A stretch of DNA of 64,000 nt from Moraxellaceae bacterium (lineage in GTDB: Bacteria > Pseudomonadota > Gammaproteobacteria > Pseudomonadales > Moraxellaceae): positions 1 through 64,000 of the forward strand of contig JAQZBP010000005.1 of NCBI GenBank assembly GCA_029237815.1. Direction: 5' to 3'. The position numbers and the translations under genes are program-made. Position 1 is the stretch's first letter. Each line of letters opens with the position of its first letter. Below, piece after piece: positions 18,350 through 28,566 of this stretch. The notes under the pieces were generated by a model. That model was not told where the DNA came from and did not search any database. It saw only the letters and a list, made by a program, of their open reading frames with translations.

Positions 18350-19344
18350 GCGGGTGTCCTGCGGGAAATCATGTCGAGGGCGGCGGCCAGTGCGGCCTCC
18401 AGGCTGCCGGGGTCGGCGCGGCCCGTACCGGCGAGGTCGAGCGCGGTGCCGTGGTCGACCGAGGTGCGGATGAAGGGCAGGCCGAGGGTGATGTTCACGG
18501 CATGACCGAAGCCCTTGTACTTGAGCACCGGCAGCCCCTGGTCATGGTACATGGCGAGCACGGCGTCGGCGCGGTCGAGGTACTTCGGCGTGAACAGGGT
18601 GTCGGCCGGCAGCGGTCCCTCCAGCGTGCAGTCGCGATCCGGGAAGGAGGCGAGCGCCGGAATGATGACGTCGAGCTCCTCGCGGCCGAGGTGGCCACTT
18701 TCGCCGGCATGCGGATTCAGGCCGGCCACGAGGATGTGCGGCCGGGCGATGCCGAACTTGCCGCGCAGGTCGGCCACCAGGATCGCCAGCACCTCATGCA
18801 GCAGCTCCTGCCTGATGGCGGCGGGCACGTCCTTCAGCGGCAAGTGCGTGGTGGCGAGCGCGACGCGCAGACCCGGACAGGCCAGCATCATCACCACGCG
18901 GTCGCAGCCGGCCTGCTCCTGGAAGAACTCGGTGTGCCCACTGAAGGGCACGCCGGCGTCGTTGATGACGGACTTCTGCACCGGCGCGGTGACGATGGCG
19001 TCGAAGGCGCCGCGCCGGCAGCCGTCGGCGGCCTGCGCCAGTGTTGCCAGTACATAGGGTGCATTGCGGGGATCGAGCCGGCCCGGCAAGGTGGGTGCGG
19101 CGAGCGCCACTGGCAGCACGGCGAGTTCGCCGGCGGGGCGCGGCCCCATGCCTGCAGTCCAGGGCGTCAGCTCGAGCGGAAGGCCGAGACGGGCAGCGCG
19201 CTCCCGGATCAGCGCCGGGTCCGCGATCGCCACCAGCGTGCAGGCATGCGCGCGCTGGGCCAGCTGGACGACAAGGTCTGGGCCGATGCCGGCGGGTTCG
19301 CCGGGAGTCAGGGCAATGCAGGGGGCGGGGCGCGGCGGGGTCAT
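18346..19344 (-). CDS. pdxA: 4-hydroxythreonine-4-phosphate dehydrogenase
   Basis: NAD-dependent oxidation of 4-phosphohydroxy-threonine in pyridoxal phosphate synthesis. It has 332 residues. Conserved stretches: [59 protein letters not shown] and [17 protein letters not shown], with the metal-binding His residues. The ATG at 19342-19344 begins the family N-terminus. In E. coli surA sits directly upstream; here an opposite-strand gene lies between. Confidence 0.96.
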   Translation of the reverse strand: MTPPRPAPCIALTPGEPAGIGPDLVVQLAQRAHACTLVAIADPALIRERAARLGLPLELTPWTAGMGPRPAGELAVLPVALAAPTLPGRLDPRNAPYVLATLAQAADGCRRGAFDAIVTAPVQKSVINDAGVPFSGHTEFFQEQAGCDRVVMMLACPGLRVALATTHLPLKDVPAAIRQELLHEVLAILVADLRGKFGIARPHILVAGLNPHAGESGHLGREELDVIIPALASFPDRDCTLEGPLPADTLFTPKYLDRADAVLAMYHDQGLPVLKYKGFGHAVNITLGLPFIRTSVDHGTALDLAGTGRADPGSLEAALAAALDMISRRTPA

Positions 19345-19470
19345 GCGGCATTGTCGCCAGACCGGGGGGTGGGTCAAGCCGCAGTGTGACGCCTTTGTCG
19401 TCAAACCCGGGCGAGTGGTGCCGCGTGTGCTATGCCTTACACACGCCACGCCCGCCTCCCGGGAGAGTGC

Positions 19471-20961
19471 ATGCCGCGCCTGACGGAAGCCGCCCCGCTC
19501 AATCTCCTGCTCCGGCGGTGCCTGCCGGGCACGATGCTGTGCTTCCTGCTCGCGGGTTGCACGACGGCGCCGCCGGTCCTGCCGGAGCGTGGCGGGGTGA
19601 TGCAGGGCCGCTTCACGCCCAACCGCGTGGAGATGCTCATCGCCGGCAACGACGCCCTGGCGGCGCGCCTCGAGCTCATCGACCAGGCGCGGCAGCGCAT
19701 CGTGTTCCAGTACTACATCTTCCTTGCCGACGACGCCGGCCGCCTGGTCGCCGACGCCCTGCTGCGCGCCGCCGACCGCGGCGTCGAGGTGCGCGGCCTC
19801 GTCGACGACATGCACGGCGCCGACAACCGGCTGCTGAAGTCCCTGAACGCCCATCCGCGGATCCAGATCCGTCGCTACAAGCCGTTCCGGCTCGAGGGGC
19901 TGAGGCTGCTCGAGACGGTGCTGGATTTCCGTCGCGTCGGGCGCCGCATGCACAACAAGCAGCTCACGGTCGATGGTGCGAAGAGCATCGTCGGCGGGCG
20001 TAACATCGGCGACGAGTATTTCGGCACGAGCCCCGACGTGGCCTTCGCCGACCTCGACGTGGTCATCGCCGGTCCCGCCGTGGCCGAGCTGGAACGCAGC
20101 TTCGACGACTACTGGTCGGCGCCGCACAGCAAGGCACGCGGCGGCGACGATCCGGAGCGATTGCAGAAACTGCGCGCGGCGCTGGCGCAGTGGGAGGTGA
20201 CGGCAAAGCCCGCACTGCAGGGCGTGCTGGAGCGCTCGGCGTGGCGGCGGGAGCGCCAGGCCGGCCAGCTGCTGCGGCATCACTGCCCGGCCCTCGTGCT
20301 CGCGGATTTTCCCGAGAAGCTCGACAGTGCCCGTCCCGACAGTCCGGTGGCGCGCCAGATCGCCCTGCGCCTGCAGCAGTCACGCGAGGATGTGCTGCTG
20401 ATCTCCTCGTATTTCGTGCCGGGCGAGGCGGGTGTGCAGACCCTGGGCGAGGTGGCGCAGCGCAAGGTCAGGGTGACGGTGGTCACCAATTCGCTGGCCT
20501 CCACCGACGTGCCGGCCGTGCATGCCGGGTACGCACGTTACCGTGTGCCGTTGCTGCGGGCCGGTGTCGTGCTCTGGGAAACGCGTCCGCTGCAGGGCGC
20601 CCCGGAGCAGTCGGCCGGGCTTGGCGAGTCGCGGGCCACTTTGCACACCAAGGCCTATTTCTTCGACCGACGCTACCTGTTCGTGGGCTCCTTCAACCTG
20701 GATCCGCGCTCCGCGGCACTGAATACCGAGATGGGGCTGCTCTTCGACTGCCCGGCGCTGGCCGGCCCGGTGACTGCCGCGCTGGCGCAGGCCCTGCCGG
20801 CGCTCGCCTATCGCGTCGTGCTGGACGATTCGGGGGCGCTGGGCTGGGAGAGCCGCGGACCTGGCGGCATCCACCTGCTGGCGCGGGAGCCGGAGGCTGG
20901 CGCCTGGCGACGCTTCCAGGTCTGGTGGCTGCAATGGCTGCCGATCGAGAGCGAGCTGTAG
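19471..20961 (+). CDS. Cardiolipin synthase/phospholipase D-like lipoprotein (ClsC type)
   Basis: Protein of 496 residues with a lipoprotein signal (basic start, hydrophobic core, LLAGC lipobox). It has two PLD catalytic motifs: HNKQLTVD beginning at His161 and HTKAYFFD at His392, the second followed by GSFNLDPRS. The layout matches ClsC/YmdC cardiolipin synthases, which condense phosphatidylglycerol with phosphatidylethanolamine, but other PLD activities cannot be excluded. The ATG at 19471 follows GGGAGAG. It lies on the plus strand between pdxA and surA and so splits the usual operon. It shares a bidirectional terminator with surA. Confidence 0.85.
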   Translation: MPRLTEAAPLNLLLRRCLPGTMLCFLLAGCTTAPPVLPERGGVMQGRFTPNRVEMLIAGNDALAARLELIDQARQRIVFQYYIFLADDAGRLVADALLRAADRGVEVRGLVDDMHGADNRLLKSLNAHPRIQIRRYKPFRLEGLRLLETVLDFRRVGRRMHNKQLTVDGAKSIVGGRNIGDEYFGTSPDVAFADLDVVIAGPAVAELERSFDDYWSAPHSKARGGDDPERLQKLRAALAQWEVTAKPALQGVLERSAWRRERQAGQLLRHHCPALVLADFPEKLDSARPDSPVARQIALRLQQSREDVLLISSYFVPGEAGVQTLGEVAQRKVRVTVVTNSLASTDVPAVHAGYARYRVPLLRAGVVLWETRPLQGAPEQSAGLGESRATLHTKAYFFDRRYLFVGSFNLDPRSAALNTEMGLLFDCPALAGPVTAALAQALPALAYRVVLDDSGALGWESRGPGGIHLLAREPEAGAWRRFQVWWLQWLPIESEL

Positions 20962-21102
20962 GGCGTGGCGGCGACCGTGTCGGGCAGGGCCGTGCGCGGC
21001 GACGGCAGCAGCGGCGGTAAAGGCGGGGCCGAAAAATGTCGGCGGCACGAGGGAGGTTGTCTGAGGGCAACGGAGTCGGTGGCGCCTTTATCGGCTGCAA
21101 AT

Positions 21103-21130
21103 GAAAAAGCGCGCCGGAGCGCGCTTTTTC
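21103..21130. terminator. Bidirectional terminator between PLD-like gene and surA
   Basis: GAAAAAGCGCGC, loop CGGA, GCGCGCTTTTTC: a symmetrical stem with A- and T-runs between two convergent genes. Confidence 0.9.
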
Positions 21131-21146
21131 GTGACAGCGAAGCGGC

Positions 21147-22424
21147 TCACTTGCTGTCGCGGATTTCCACGAAGGCGCCGTTGCGCAGCTCGCGCATCCA
21201 GTCCGCGAGCTCGTCGTCGTAGGCGCGCATGTAGAGGGCCTGGCGCGCCGCGTTCTCGCGGAACTGTACGCTGACATCATGTTCGCGGGTGCCGGTGACC
21301 TGCAGGATGTGCCAGCCGTAGGGCGACTGGAACACATCGGAGACCTGGCCGGTGGCCGTCTTGCGCATGGTGGCGTCGAACTCGGGGACCATGTCGCCCT
21401 GGTTCACCCAGCCGAGGTCGCCGCCCTGGCGCGCGGAGCCCGGGTCGTCGGAGTAGGTGCGCGCGAGATCGCTGAACTTGTCGCCCTTGGCCAGCTTGGC
21501 GCGGATGTCGTCCAGCTTCTGGCGCGCATCCTCGGGGGACAGGATCTCGGTCGGCTTGATGAGGATGTGCTGCACCTGCCACTGCGGCACGCGCATGGTG
21601 TCGCCGCCACGCTTGGCGAGCAGCTTGATCAGGTGCAGACCACCCGGTGTGCGGAAGGGACCGGCGACCTCGTTGACCTGCATCTTCTCGGCGGGCGCGG
21701 CAAACAGCGACGGCAGTTGTGCCGCCTTGCGCCAGCCGAGGTCGCCGCCCTTGAGCGCAGTCTCGGCATTCGAATAGGTGGCGGCGACCTGGCCGAAGTC
21801 CTTCCCGGCAGCGAGCTCCTCCTGCGCTTTCTTCACCTTGGCCTCGGCGGCGGCGATGTCCTTGGGCGAGGCTTCTTCGGGCAGTGCGACGAGGATGTGG
21901 CCAAGCCGGTACTCGCCCGCGAGCTCGGCCTGGCCGGTCGGCGAGCGCAGGAAATTCTGCACGTCCTGGTCGGTGATGCGGATGCGGTCCTGCATGCGGC
22001 GGTTGCGCAGGCGGGTAATGATCAGGTCGGTTTTCACCTGCTCGCGCACCTCGGCGTAGCTGCTGCCGGGCGTGGCATCGAGCTTCTGCTGGAAGGCGAG
22101 CAGACCGAGCCCGTTCTGTTTGGCGATGTCCTCGAGCGCGGCATTCAGCTCCTTGTCATCGATGCGGATGCCGGCGCGGGTGGCGAGGCCAAGCTGCAGG
22201 CTCTCGAGGATGAGCTGCTCGATGACCTGCTTGCGCACGACTTCGTCGGGTGGCAACGGCGAGCCGCGCTTCTCGAACTGGAACTTCACGTCGGCCATGC
22301 GCTTGTCGATCTCGCTTCGCAGGATGACGCCGTCATCGACCACCACCGCGACCTTGTCGAGTGGGGTGACGTCGGCGTGGGCTGCCGAGCCGAGCAGCAG
22401 GAGCAGGACGAGAAGGATGCGCAT
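21147..22424 (-). CDS. surA: Periplasmic chaperone/peptidyl-prolyl isomerase SurA
   Basis: Outer-membrane-protein chaperone of 425 residues. A signal peptide covers about residues 1-17 (MRILLVLLLLLGSAAHA). The SurA N-terminal domain follows, with DKVAVVVDDGVILRSEID. Two parvulin domains come next: one around RLGHILVALPEEAS (near 170-270), the other around VQHILIKPTEILS with GGDLGWVNQGDMVPEF and SPYGWHILQVTG. Its start overlaps the lptD stop by one base. It assists assembly of LptD and other barrels, so co-expression with lptD is functionally sensible. Confidence 0.97.
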   Translation of the reverse strand: MRILLVLLLLLGSAAHADVTPLDKVAVVVDDGVILRSEIDKRMADVKFQFEKRGSPLPPDEVVRKQVIEQLILESLQLGLATRAGIRIDDKELNAALEDIAKQNGLGLLAFQQKLDATPGSSYAEVREQVKTDLIITRLRNRRMQDRIRITDQDVQNFLRSPTGQAELAGEYRLGHILVALPEEASPKDIAAAEAKVKKAQEELAAGKDFGQVAATYSNAETALKGGDLGWRKAAQLPSLFAAPAEKMQVNEVAGPFRTPGGLHLIKLLAKRGGDTMRVPQWQVQHILIKPTEILSPEDARQKLDDIRAKLAKGDKFSDLARTYSDDPGSARQGGDLGWVNQGDMVPEFDATMRKTATGQVSDVFQSPYGWHILQVTGTREHDVSVQFRENAARQALYMRAYDDELADWMRELRNGAFVEIRDSK

Positions 22425-24793
22425 CAGCGGAACTCCTGGCGGGAGCTGGAGGGCTCCACGAGCTGGTTGTAACCGAAAATATTATTGCTCAGCAGGCTTT
22501 TCACGCCGCTGGACAGACCGGCAAGGCCCTTCAGCTCGACCTCGACGAAGAAGGCGCGGCGCTCGCGGCGGGCGCCCGGACTGATGTCGTCCGGGTCGGC
22601 GAGGAAGCGCCGGTCGAAGAGGCGGACCTTCCAGCAGCAGGCTTCGTACTGCAGGCCGAGCAGGGATTCCTGGGTCTCTTCGCCGCGCAGGTCGTACTGC
22701 CAGAGCGTGAGGAGCTGCCAGTTGGTACGGATGGGCTGGATCAGCGAGAAGCTGGCCTGGCGCAGGGCTTCCTGGCCGAGGGTCGGGTCCTCGCGGCGGA
22801 AGTTGTAGCCGATGTTGGCAAGACGGTCGCGGGATTCGGGCAGGTAGTTGAAGTTCACGCTGAGCTGCGTGGTGTGTTCGAGGTTGGGCGTCCACAGCGC
22901 ATCGGCGGTGCTGCTCCAGCCGCGGCCAATAGGTGCGGCGAGCTGCGCGGCGAAGTTGGAGGTGTCGGCGTTGGCGATGGGCAGGGCCGGGTCGAGGCGC
23001 ACCTTGCGGTCACGGAAGTAGACGATCTGGCCGACCGAGGCGCGGATGACTTCCTGGCCGTCGCCGGCGCCGATCACGCGCGAGGTCAGGCCGAGCGAGA
23101 TCTGGTTGGCGTCGTCCAGGCGGTCGCCGCCGGAGAAGCGGCTTTCGCGGAACAATTGCTGGAAGGAGAAGGTGCTGGTCGCGGTGTCGAAGTTGGGCAG
23201 GTGGTTCTGGTCGGTGTAGGGCGCGAACAGGTAGAAGGCGCGCGGCTCGACAGTCTGGATGTAGTCCCCCTGGCGGCGCTCGAACATCAGTCCGCTGTCC
23301 AGGCCGACGCTGGGCGAGGCCACGCTTTCGCTGTCGCGCTCGCCCGGCACGCCGGAGCCGGTGAGCTCGTAGGCGAGGGTGCGCAACTGCAGGCTGGGCT
23401 TGAGGTGGCCCCAGGGCTCCGACACAACGTAGCTGAGGGCGGGATCGAAGCGGTAGCGGGTGCCGTTGATCTCGGGGCCGGACAGGTCGTCGACGCGGCG
23501 CTCGAAGTAGACCAGCTCGGAACGCAGGCCGGGCTGCCAGCCGCGCGCTACGCGACGGCCGCCGTTGAGCAGCAGCTGCGGCAGGCGCGCGTAGGGTTTC
23601 TCGATGTCGGTGATGAGCGGGTCGATGGTCTGGTAGCCCTGCACGCGGCCGAGCATCGTCCAGTTGTCGCCGGAGTAGATGAGCTCGCCGGTACGCTCCT
23701 GGAACACCGTGTTGCTGATGCTGAGGTCGGTGCCGAGGTCGATGAAGTAGGCGCTGTCCGATACATAGTTGACGTCGGTGTTGAGCTGCAGCCGCGGCGT
23801 CAGTCGACCGCTCTGCCGCCACGACAGGCTCTTGCGGTCGCGTTCGTCGTAGAGGTTGTCCGCCGGCAGGAAGCCGCCCTCGATGCGGCCCTCGCCGAGC
23901 CGCGGTAGCAGGTAGCGGAACTCGCCCTCCATCATGGCGCCGCGCCGGCTCATGAGGCGCGGCGTCAGGGTGGCGTCGAAGTTCGGGGCCAGGTTCAGGT
24001 AGACCGGCAGGGCGAAGTCGAAGCCGCCGTCGTTGGTGTTGCCGAAGCGCGGGATCAGGATGCCGGTCTGGCGCCGGTCATCGATCGGGAAGTTGAAATA
24101 CGGCACGTACAGCACCGGCACGTCCTTGATGTTGAGCGTGGCGTTGCGCACTTCACCGCGGCCGCTTTCCTGGTTGAGCCGGATGTTGCGGGCCTCGAAG
24201 GACCAGGTGCGGTCGTCGGGCGGGCAGGTGGAGTACTCGCCGTGCGCGATCGTGAGCAGGCCCTTCTCGTTGCGCTGGATCTCGTCGGCACGGCCGCGGG
24301 CGTTGATGGCACTGGAGACGAACTCGGTGCGCCTGATGCGCGCCTGCTGCGTCTGGAAATCGAATTCGGCTTCGTCGCCGGTCAGCACGAGGCCGGGCTC
24401 GGCGATCAGGATGTTGCCGCGGAAGCTGCCCTCGTTCTGGTTGCGCGTCAGCTCGGCCTGGTCGGCCTCGATACGTCGGCCCGGCTGGCTGATGCTGACC
24501 TTGCCGATGAGCGTGGAGGTGCCCTCGACCTCGTAGTGCACCTGGTCTGCTTCGACTTCAATATTGCTGAGGGCGGGGTCACCGACCTGGGCGGTCGGGG
24601 GAATGGGCGTGATCCAGATGCCGGGGCAGGTCGGATCGAGGCGCGGGCGCTCGCCGGCGGGGAGGGCATTGATCTCGGCGCGGGTCGCCCAGCCGAATCT
24701 GGGCTTTTCGGTATCGGTCCCGTCCGCAGTGGCGGCAAGACAGGCGGGCGCGGCGAGCGCCAGCCAGAGCGTGGCGTGCGGGAGACGGGGCAT
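22424..24793 (-). CDS. lptD: LPS-assembly protein LptD
   Basis: Outer-membrane barrel that, with LptE, inserts lipopolysaccharide into the outer leaflet. It is 789 residues: an N-terminal signal peptide (LWLALAAPACLAATA), a periplasmic OstA-like beta-jellyroll (about 75-190), and a large C-terminal beta-barrel. The four cysteines that form the maturation disulfides are present: C56, C190 and the adjacent pair C719-C720. The ATG at 24791-24793 places the signal peptide at the very N-terminus; longer frames run into amgK. Divergent amgK is 78 bases away. Confidence 0.96.
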   Translation of the reverse strand: MPRLPHATLWLALAAPACLAATADGTDTEKPRFGWATRAEINALPAGERPRLDPTCPGIWITPIPPTAQVGDPALSNIEVEADQVHYEVEGTSTLIGKVSISQPGRRIEADQAELTRNQNEGSFRGNILIAEPGLVLTGDEAEFDFQTQQARIRRTEFVSSAINARGRADEIQRNEKGLLTIAHGEYSTCPPDDRTWSFEARNIRLNQESGRGEVRNATLNIKDVPVLYVPYFNFPIDDRRQTGILIPRFGNTNDGGFDFALPVYLNLAPNFDATLTPRLMSRRGAMMEGEFRYLLPRLGEGRIEGGFLPADNLYDERDRKSLSWRQSGRLTPRLQLNTDVNYVSDSAYFIDLGTDLSISNTVFQERTGELIYSGDNWTMLGRVQGYQTIDPLITDIEKPYARLPQLLLNGGRRVARGWQPGLRSELVYFERRVDDLSGPEINGTRYRFDPALSYVVSEPWGHLKPSLQLRTLAYELTGSGVPGERDSESVASPSVGLDSGLMFERRQGDYIQTVEPRAFYLFAPYTDQNHLPNFDTATSTFSFQQLFRESRFSGGDRLDDANQISLGLTSRVIGAGDGQEVIRASVGQIVYFRDRKVRLDPALPIANADTSNFAAQLAAPIGRGWSSTADALWTPNLEHTTQLSVNFNYLPESRDRLANIGYNFRREDPTLGQEALRQASFSLIQPIRTNWQLLTLWQYDLRGEETQESLLGLQYEACCWKVRLFDRRFLADPDDISPGARRERRAFFVEVELKGLAGLSSGVKSLLSNNIFGYNQLVEPSSSRQEFR

Positions 24794-24871
24794 GAGCAAA
24801 ATGCGGCTGGTAGATACGCGAAGTTGCCGGATAATAGGCAACCCGCTCTTTGACAGCCAGAGGATTTTGTA

Positions 24872-25936
24872 ATGGGTGATGTGGATCAGCGCGCCGCGCA
24901 GCTGGAGTCCTGGGCCGTGCAATGGCTGGCCCGGGAGCGCCCCGACTGCCGGCCGGCGGGCTCCCTGCTGACGGTGTCCGGCGATGCGAGCTTCCGCCGC
25001 TATTTCCGCCTGCCCCTCGCCGACGGCTCCCTGGTCGCTGTCGACGCGCCGCCCGACAAGGAAAACTCGCGCCCCTTCGTGGCCATTGCCCGCGCCCTGC
25101 GTGCGCACGGCGTGCACGTGCCGGAGGTGGTGGCGGCGGACTTCGACCTCGGCTTCATGCTGCTCGAGGACTTCGGCGACGTGCTGCTGCGCCCGCGCCT
25201 CGACAACGCCAGCGTCGACGCCCTCTATACCCGTTCCATGCAGACCCTGGTGCATCTGCTAGCCTGTGACGATGTGCCCGGCTACGTCCTCCCGCCCTAT
25301 GACCGCCAGCGCCTCATGGATGAAATGGCCCTCCTGCGCGACTGGTTCGTGGCGCGCTACCTCCAGATCGAACTCGATACCAGCCAGCAGGCCGTGCTCG
25401 GCAATGCCTTCGCCATGATCGCCGACGAGGTGCTGGCGCAGCCGCAGGTCTTCGTGCACCGCGACTATCACTCGCGCAATCTCATGCTGCTCGCCAGCGG
25501 CGAGATCGGCGTGATCGATTTCCAGGATGCCGTCACCGGCCCCGTCACCTACGACCTCGTCTCCCTGCTCCGCGACGCCTACGTGGTCTGGCCCGAGGCG
25601 GACGTCGCCCGCTGGGTCCGCCAGTTCGCCGGTCTGCTGCGCAAGGGTCAGCTCCTGCCGGCCGATGTCGATGACGCGACCTTCATGCGCTGGTTCGACT
25701 GGATGGGCGCCCAGCGCCACCTCAAGGTGGTCGGCATCTTTGCGCGCCTCAGCATCCGCGACGGCAAGCATGGCTATCTCGAGGACATCCCCCTCGTGTT
25801 CAACTACCTGCTGGCGGAAATCCAGGGCTATCCCGAGCTCCATGCCCTGTCGGACCTGCTGCGTTCGGTGATCCTGCCGGCCTACCTGCGCAAGAAGCCC
25901 GAGGCGGCCAAAATGCTCGGACATTGGCTCGACTGA
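24872..25936 (+). CDS. amgK: N-acetylmuramate/N-acetylglucosamine anomeric kinase
   Basis: Phosphorylates the anomeric carbon of MurNAc (and GlcNAc) in the peptidoglycan-recycling shortcut that bypasses early UDP-MurNAc synthesis and lowers fosfomycin sensitivity in Pseudomonas. It has 354 residues with an aminoglycoside-phosphotransferase fold: GDASFRRYFRL, the catalytic HRDYHSRNLML, and IDFQDAVTGPVTYDLVSLLR. AGAGGA lies upstream of the ATG. It is divergent from lptD and followed by murU, as in Pseudomonas. Confidence 0.93.
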   Translation: MGDVDQRAAQLESWAVQWLARERPDCRPAGSLLTVSGDASFRRYFRLPLADGSLVAVDAPPDKENSRPFVAIARALRAHGVHVPEVVAADFDLGFMLLEDFGDVLLRPRLDNASVDALYTRSMQTLVHLLACDDVPGYVLPPYDRQRLMDEMALLRDWFVARYLQIELDTSQQAVLGNAFAMIADEVLAQPQVFVHRDYHSRNLMLLASGEIGVIDFQDAVTGPVTYDLVSLLRDAYVVWPEADVARWVRQFAGLLRKGQLLPADVDDATFMRWFDWMGAQRHLKVVGIFARLSIRDGKHGYLEDIPLVFNYLLAEIQGYPELHALSDLLRSVILPAYLRKKPEAAKMLGHWLD

Positions 25937-25998
25937 TGCGGCGGCGACTGGACCAATAGAGGTGGCGCGTCCGGCCGGACGCGTCCCGGAGTGAGTAG

Positions 25999-26700
<702 letters not shown>

Positions 26701-26779
26701 GGCCGCGCGGGCAGAGCAATCAACTTCAGGTGGCGACTGCCACCTTGCCGCGGCGCTTTGCGGCCTCAAGGGGAACAGC

Positions 26780-27454
26780 ATGACCGACTTTCTGATTGCA
26801 CCGTCCATCCTCTCCGCCGACTTCGCCCGTCTGGGCGAGGAGGTCGACCGGGGGCTGGCCGCGGGTGCCGACATCGTCCACTTCGACGTGATGGACAACC
26901 ACTACGTGCCCAACCTCACCATCGGCCCCATGGTCTGCAAGGCTCTGCGCAAGTACGGCGTCACCGCGCCCATCGACGTGCACCTGATGGTGAAGCCGGT
27001 CGACCGCCTGATCGGCGATTTCATCGAGGCCGGCGCCACCTACATCACCTTCCACCCCGAAGCTTCGGAGCACATCGACCGGTCGCTGCAGCTGATCCGC
27101 GCGGGTGGCTGCAAGGCCGGCCTCGTATTCAACCCGGCCACGCCGCTGCACCACATGGACCATGTGATGGACAAGCTCGACATGGTCCTGCTGATGAGCG
27201 TGAACCCGGGCTTCGGCGGCCAGTCCTTCATTCCGTCCACTCTGCCCAAGCTGCGCGAGGCGCACGCGAAGATCGCCGGCAGCGGCCTGCCCATCCGTCT
27301 CGAGGTCGATGGGGGCGTCGGCGTGAAGAACATCCGCGAGATCGCCGAGGCGGGCGCCGACACCTTCGTGGCCGGCTCCGCCATCTTCAATGCGCCGGAC
27401 TATGCCGACGTGATCCGCCAGATGCGTGCCGAGCTGGCCCGGGTCGGCAAGTAA
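26780..27454 (+). CDS. rpe: Ribulose-phosphate 3-epimerase
   Basis: Interconverts ribulose 5-phosphate and xylulose 5-phosphate in the pentose phosphate pathway. It has 224 residues. TIM-barrel motifs: [47 protein letters not shown] and [11 protein letters not shown]. The ATG at 26780 has AAGGGGA upstream. It leads an rpe-gph-trp arrangement common in proteobacteria. Confidence 0.98.
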   Translation: MTDFLIAPSILSADFARLGEEVDRGLAAGADIVHFDVMDNHYVPNLTIGPMVCKALRKYGVTAPIDVHLMVKPVDRLIGDFIEAGATYITFHPEASEHIDRSLQLIRAGGCKAGLVFNPATPLHHMDHVMDKLDMVLLMSVNPGFGGQSFIPSTLPKLREAHAKIAGSGLPIRLEVDGGVGVKNIREIAEAGADTFVAGSAIFNAPDYADVIRQMRAELARVGK

Positions 27455-27600
27455 TCCCTTTTCTGCAAAAGCCGCATTACCACGCATGTAGGGGTGCTCG
27501 TGCCGCCTGACGGTTCCAGCGCCCGAGGCCCGGTGTCGTGGCGGCTGCGAATGCGTATCTGCCCGCGACGACTGACGCTCCTGCGCTCCCAGGAATATCC

Positions 27601-28275
27601 ATGGCCCTGTTCTCTGCAATCGGTTTCACGCCCCGCCTGGTCATGTTCGATCTCGACGGTACCCTGGTCGATTCGGCCGCCGACATCGCCGTCGCCCTCG
27701 ACAGGGCCTTGGCCGACCTCGGCCTGCCGGGGGTGAGCGAGCCCCAGGTGCGGCTGTGGGTGGGCCGCGGCGCGTCCCGTCTAGTGCACTGCGCGCTTGA
27801 GCACCTGGGTGTTGCCGGCAACGTCGAGCAGTTGCATGAGGCCCTGCTGGCGCGCTTCATGTCGCGCTACCAGGAGGACGTGTCCGGTCGCAGCACCCTC
27901 TACCCCGGCGCCCGCGAATTGCTGGAGGCCTGCCGTGCCGCAGGCATTCCCCAGGCCTGTGTCACCAACAAGCCCTATGCGCCGGCCCGTGCCCTGCTGG
28001 AGGCCCTGGATATCCTGGCGCCCTTTGACCTGCTCCTCGGCGGTGACTCCCTGCCGCACAAGAAGCCGCACCCCGGCGCCCTGCAGCACTGCCTGCGGCA
28101 TTTCGGCGTGGCCGCCACCGAGGCGCTGATGGTGGGGGACTCGCGCAATGACGTGGAGGCGGCCCGCGCCGCCGGCGTGCCGGTCGTGGCGCTGCCCTGG
28201 GGCTATAACCACGGCGAGCCCATCGAAACCAGCCGGCCGGACTGGCTGCTGGAGTCGCTGGCCGACCTGCTCTAG
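27601..28275 (+). CDS. gph: Phosphoglycolate phosphatase
   Basis: HAD-family hydrolase of 224 residues that removes 2-phosphoglycolate. Motif I is FDLDGTLVDSAAD, motif II CVTNKP, the conserved Lys lies in HKKPHPG, and motif III is VGDSRNDVEAARAAG. The ATG at 27601 (MALFSAIGFTPRLVMFDLDG) is preferred over an earlier in-frame start that would add 21 unlike residues. The order rpe-gph-trpE is widespread in proteobacteria and supports the assignment over other HAD enzymes. Confidence 0.94.
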   Translation: MALFSAIGFTPRLVMFDLDGTLVDSAADIAVALDRALADLGLPGVSEPQVRLWVGRGASRLVHCALEHLGVAGNVEQLHEALLARFMSRYQEDVSGRSTLYPGARELLEACRAAGIPQACVTNKPYAPARALLEALDILAPFDLLLGGDSLPHKKPHPGALQHCLRHFGVAATEALMVGDSRNDVEAARAAGVPVVALPWGYNHGEPIETSRPDWLLESLADLL

Positions 28276-28469
28276 CGGGCGCGGAGCAGGGTGGGCGGTG
28301 CCTGCTAAAGGATGCGGAGCCGGCGCCGGCACGGTGCAGGGGCGCGCCCGAAACGGTTGGCCGCTCCCTGCCACGGCAAGTGCCGTCCCGTGCCGGGAAA
28401 TGGGTGGACACCGCCGCCGAGGTTTTTTACCCTGTCGATTCTTCCTTCTTCCTATACAGGCTTCTGGTC

Positions 28470-28517
28470 GTGACGGGTCTTGCTCTGAACCAGCGTTGGC
28501 GCGGATGGCGATGGTGA
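28470..28517 (+). CDS. Candidate trp leader peptide (TrpL)
   Basis: GTG-initiated 15-residue frame ending 49 bases before trp[15 protein letters not shown] after the initiator, then TGA. Three of the last six residues are Trp, the mark of a tryptophan attenuation leader, in the correct place and strand. No strong ribosome-binding site precedes the GTG. The TGA lies inside a 14-bp palindrome (28512-28525). Confidence 0.7.
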   Translation: MTGLALNQRWRGWRW

Positions 28518-28555
28518 ATTCACCACTCCCAGTCTTCCCCCTTTGCCCGTTCACC
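28512..28555 (+). promoter_or_regulatory. Possible attenuator/translation-control structure before trpE
   Basis: TGGTGAATTCACCA (28512-28525) is a perfect palindrome containing the last Trp codon and stop of the leader. GGTGAA at 28513-28518 could also pair with a second TTCACC at 28550-28555, just before the trpE ribosome-binding region. I see no T-run terminator between leader and trpE, so control at translation rather than by classical termination is possible. Confidence 0.4.
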
Positions 28556-28566
28556 GAGTAAGAGAT

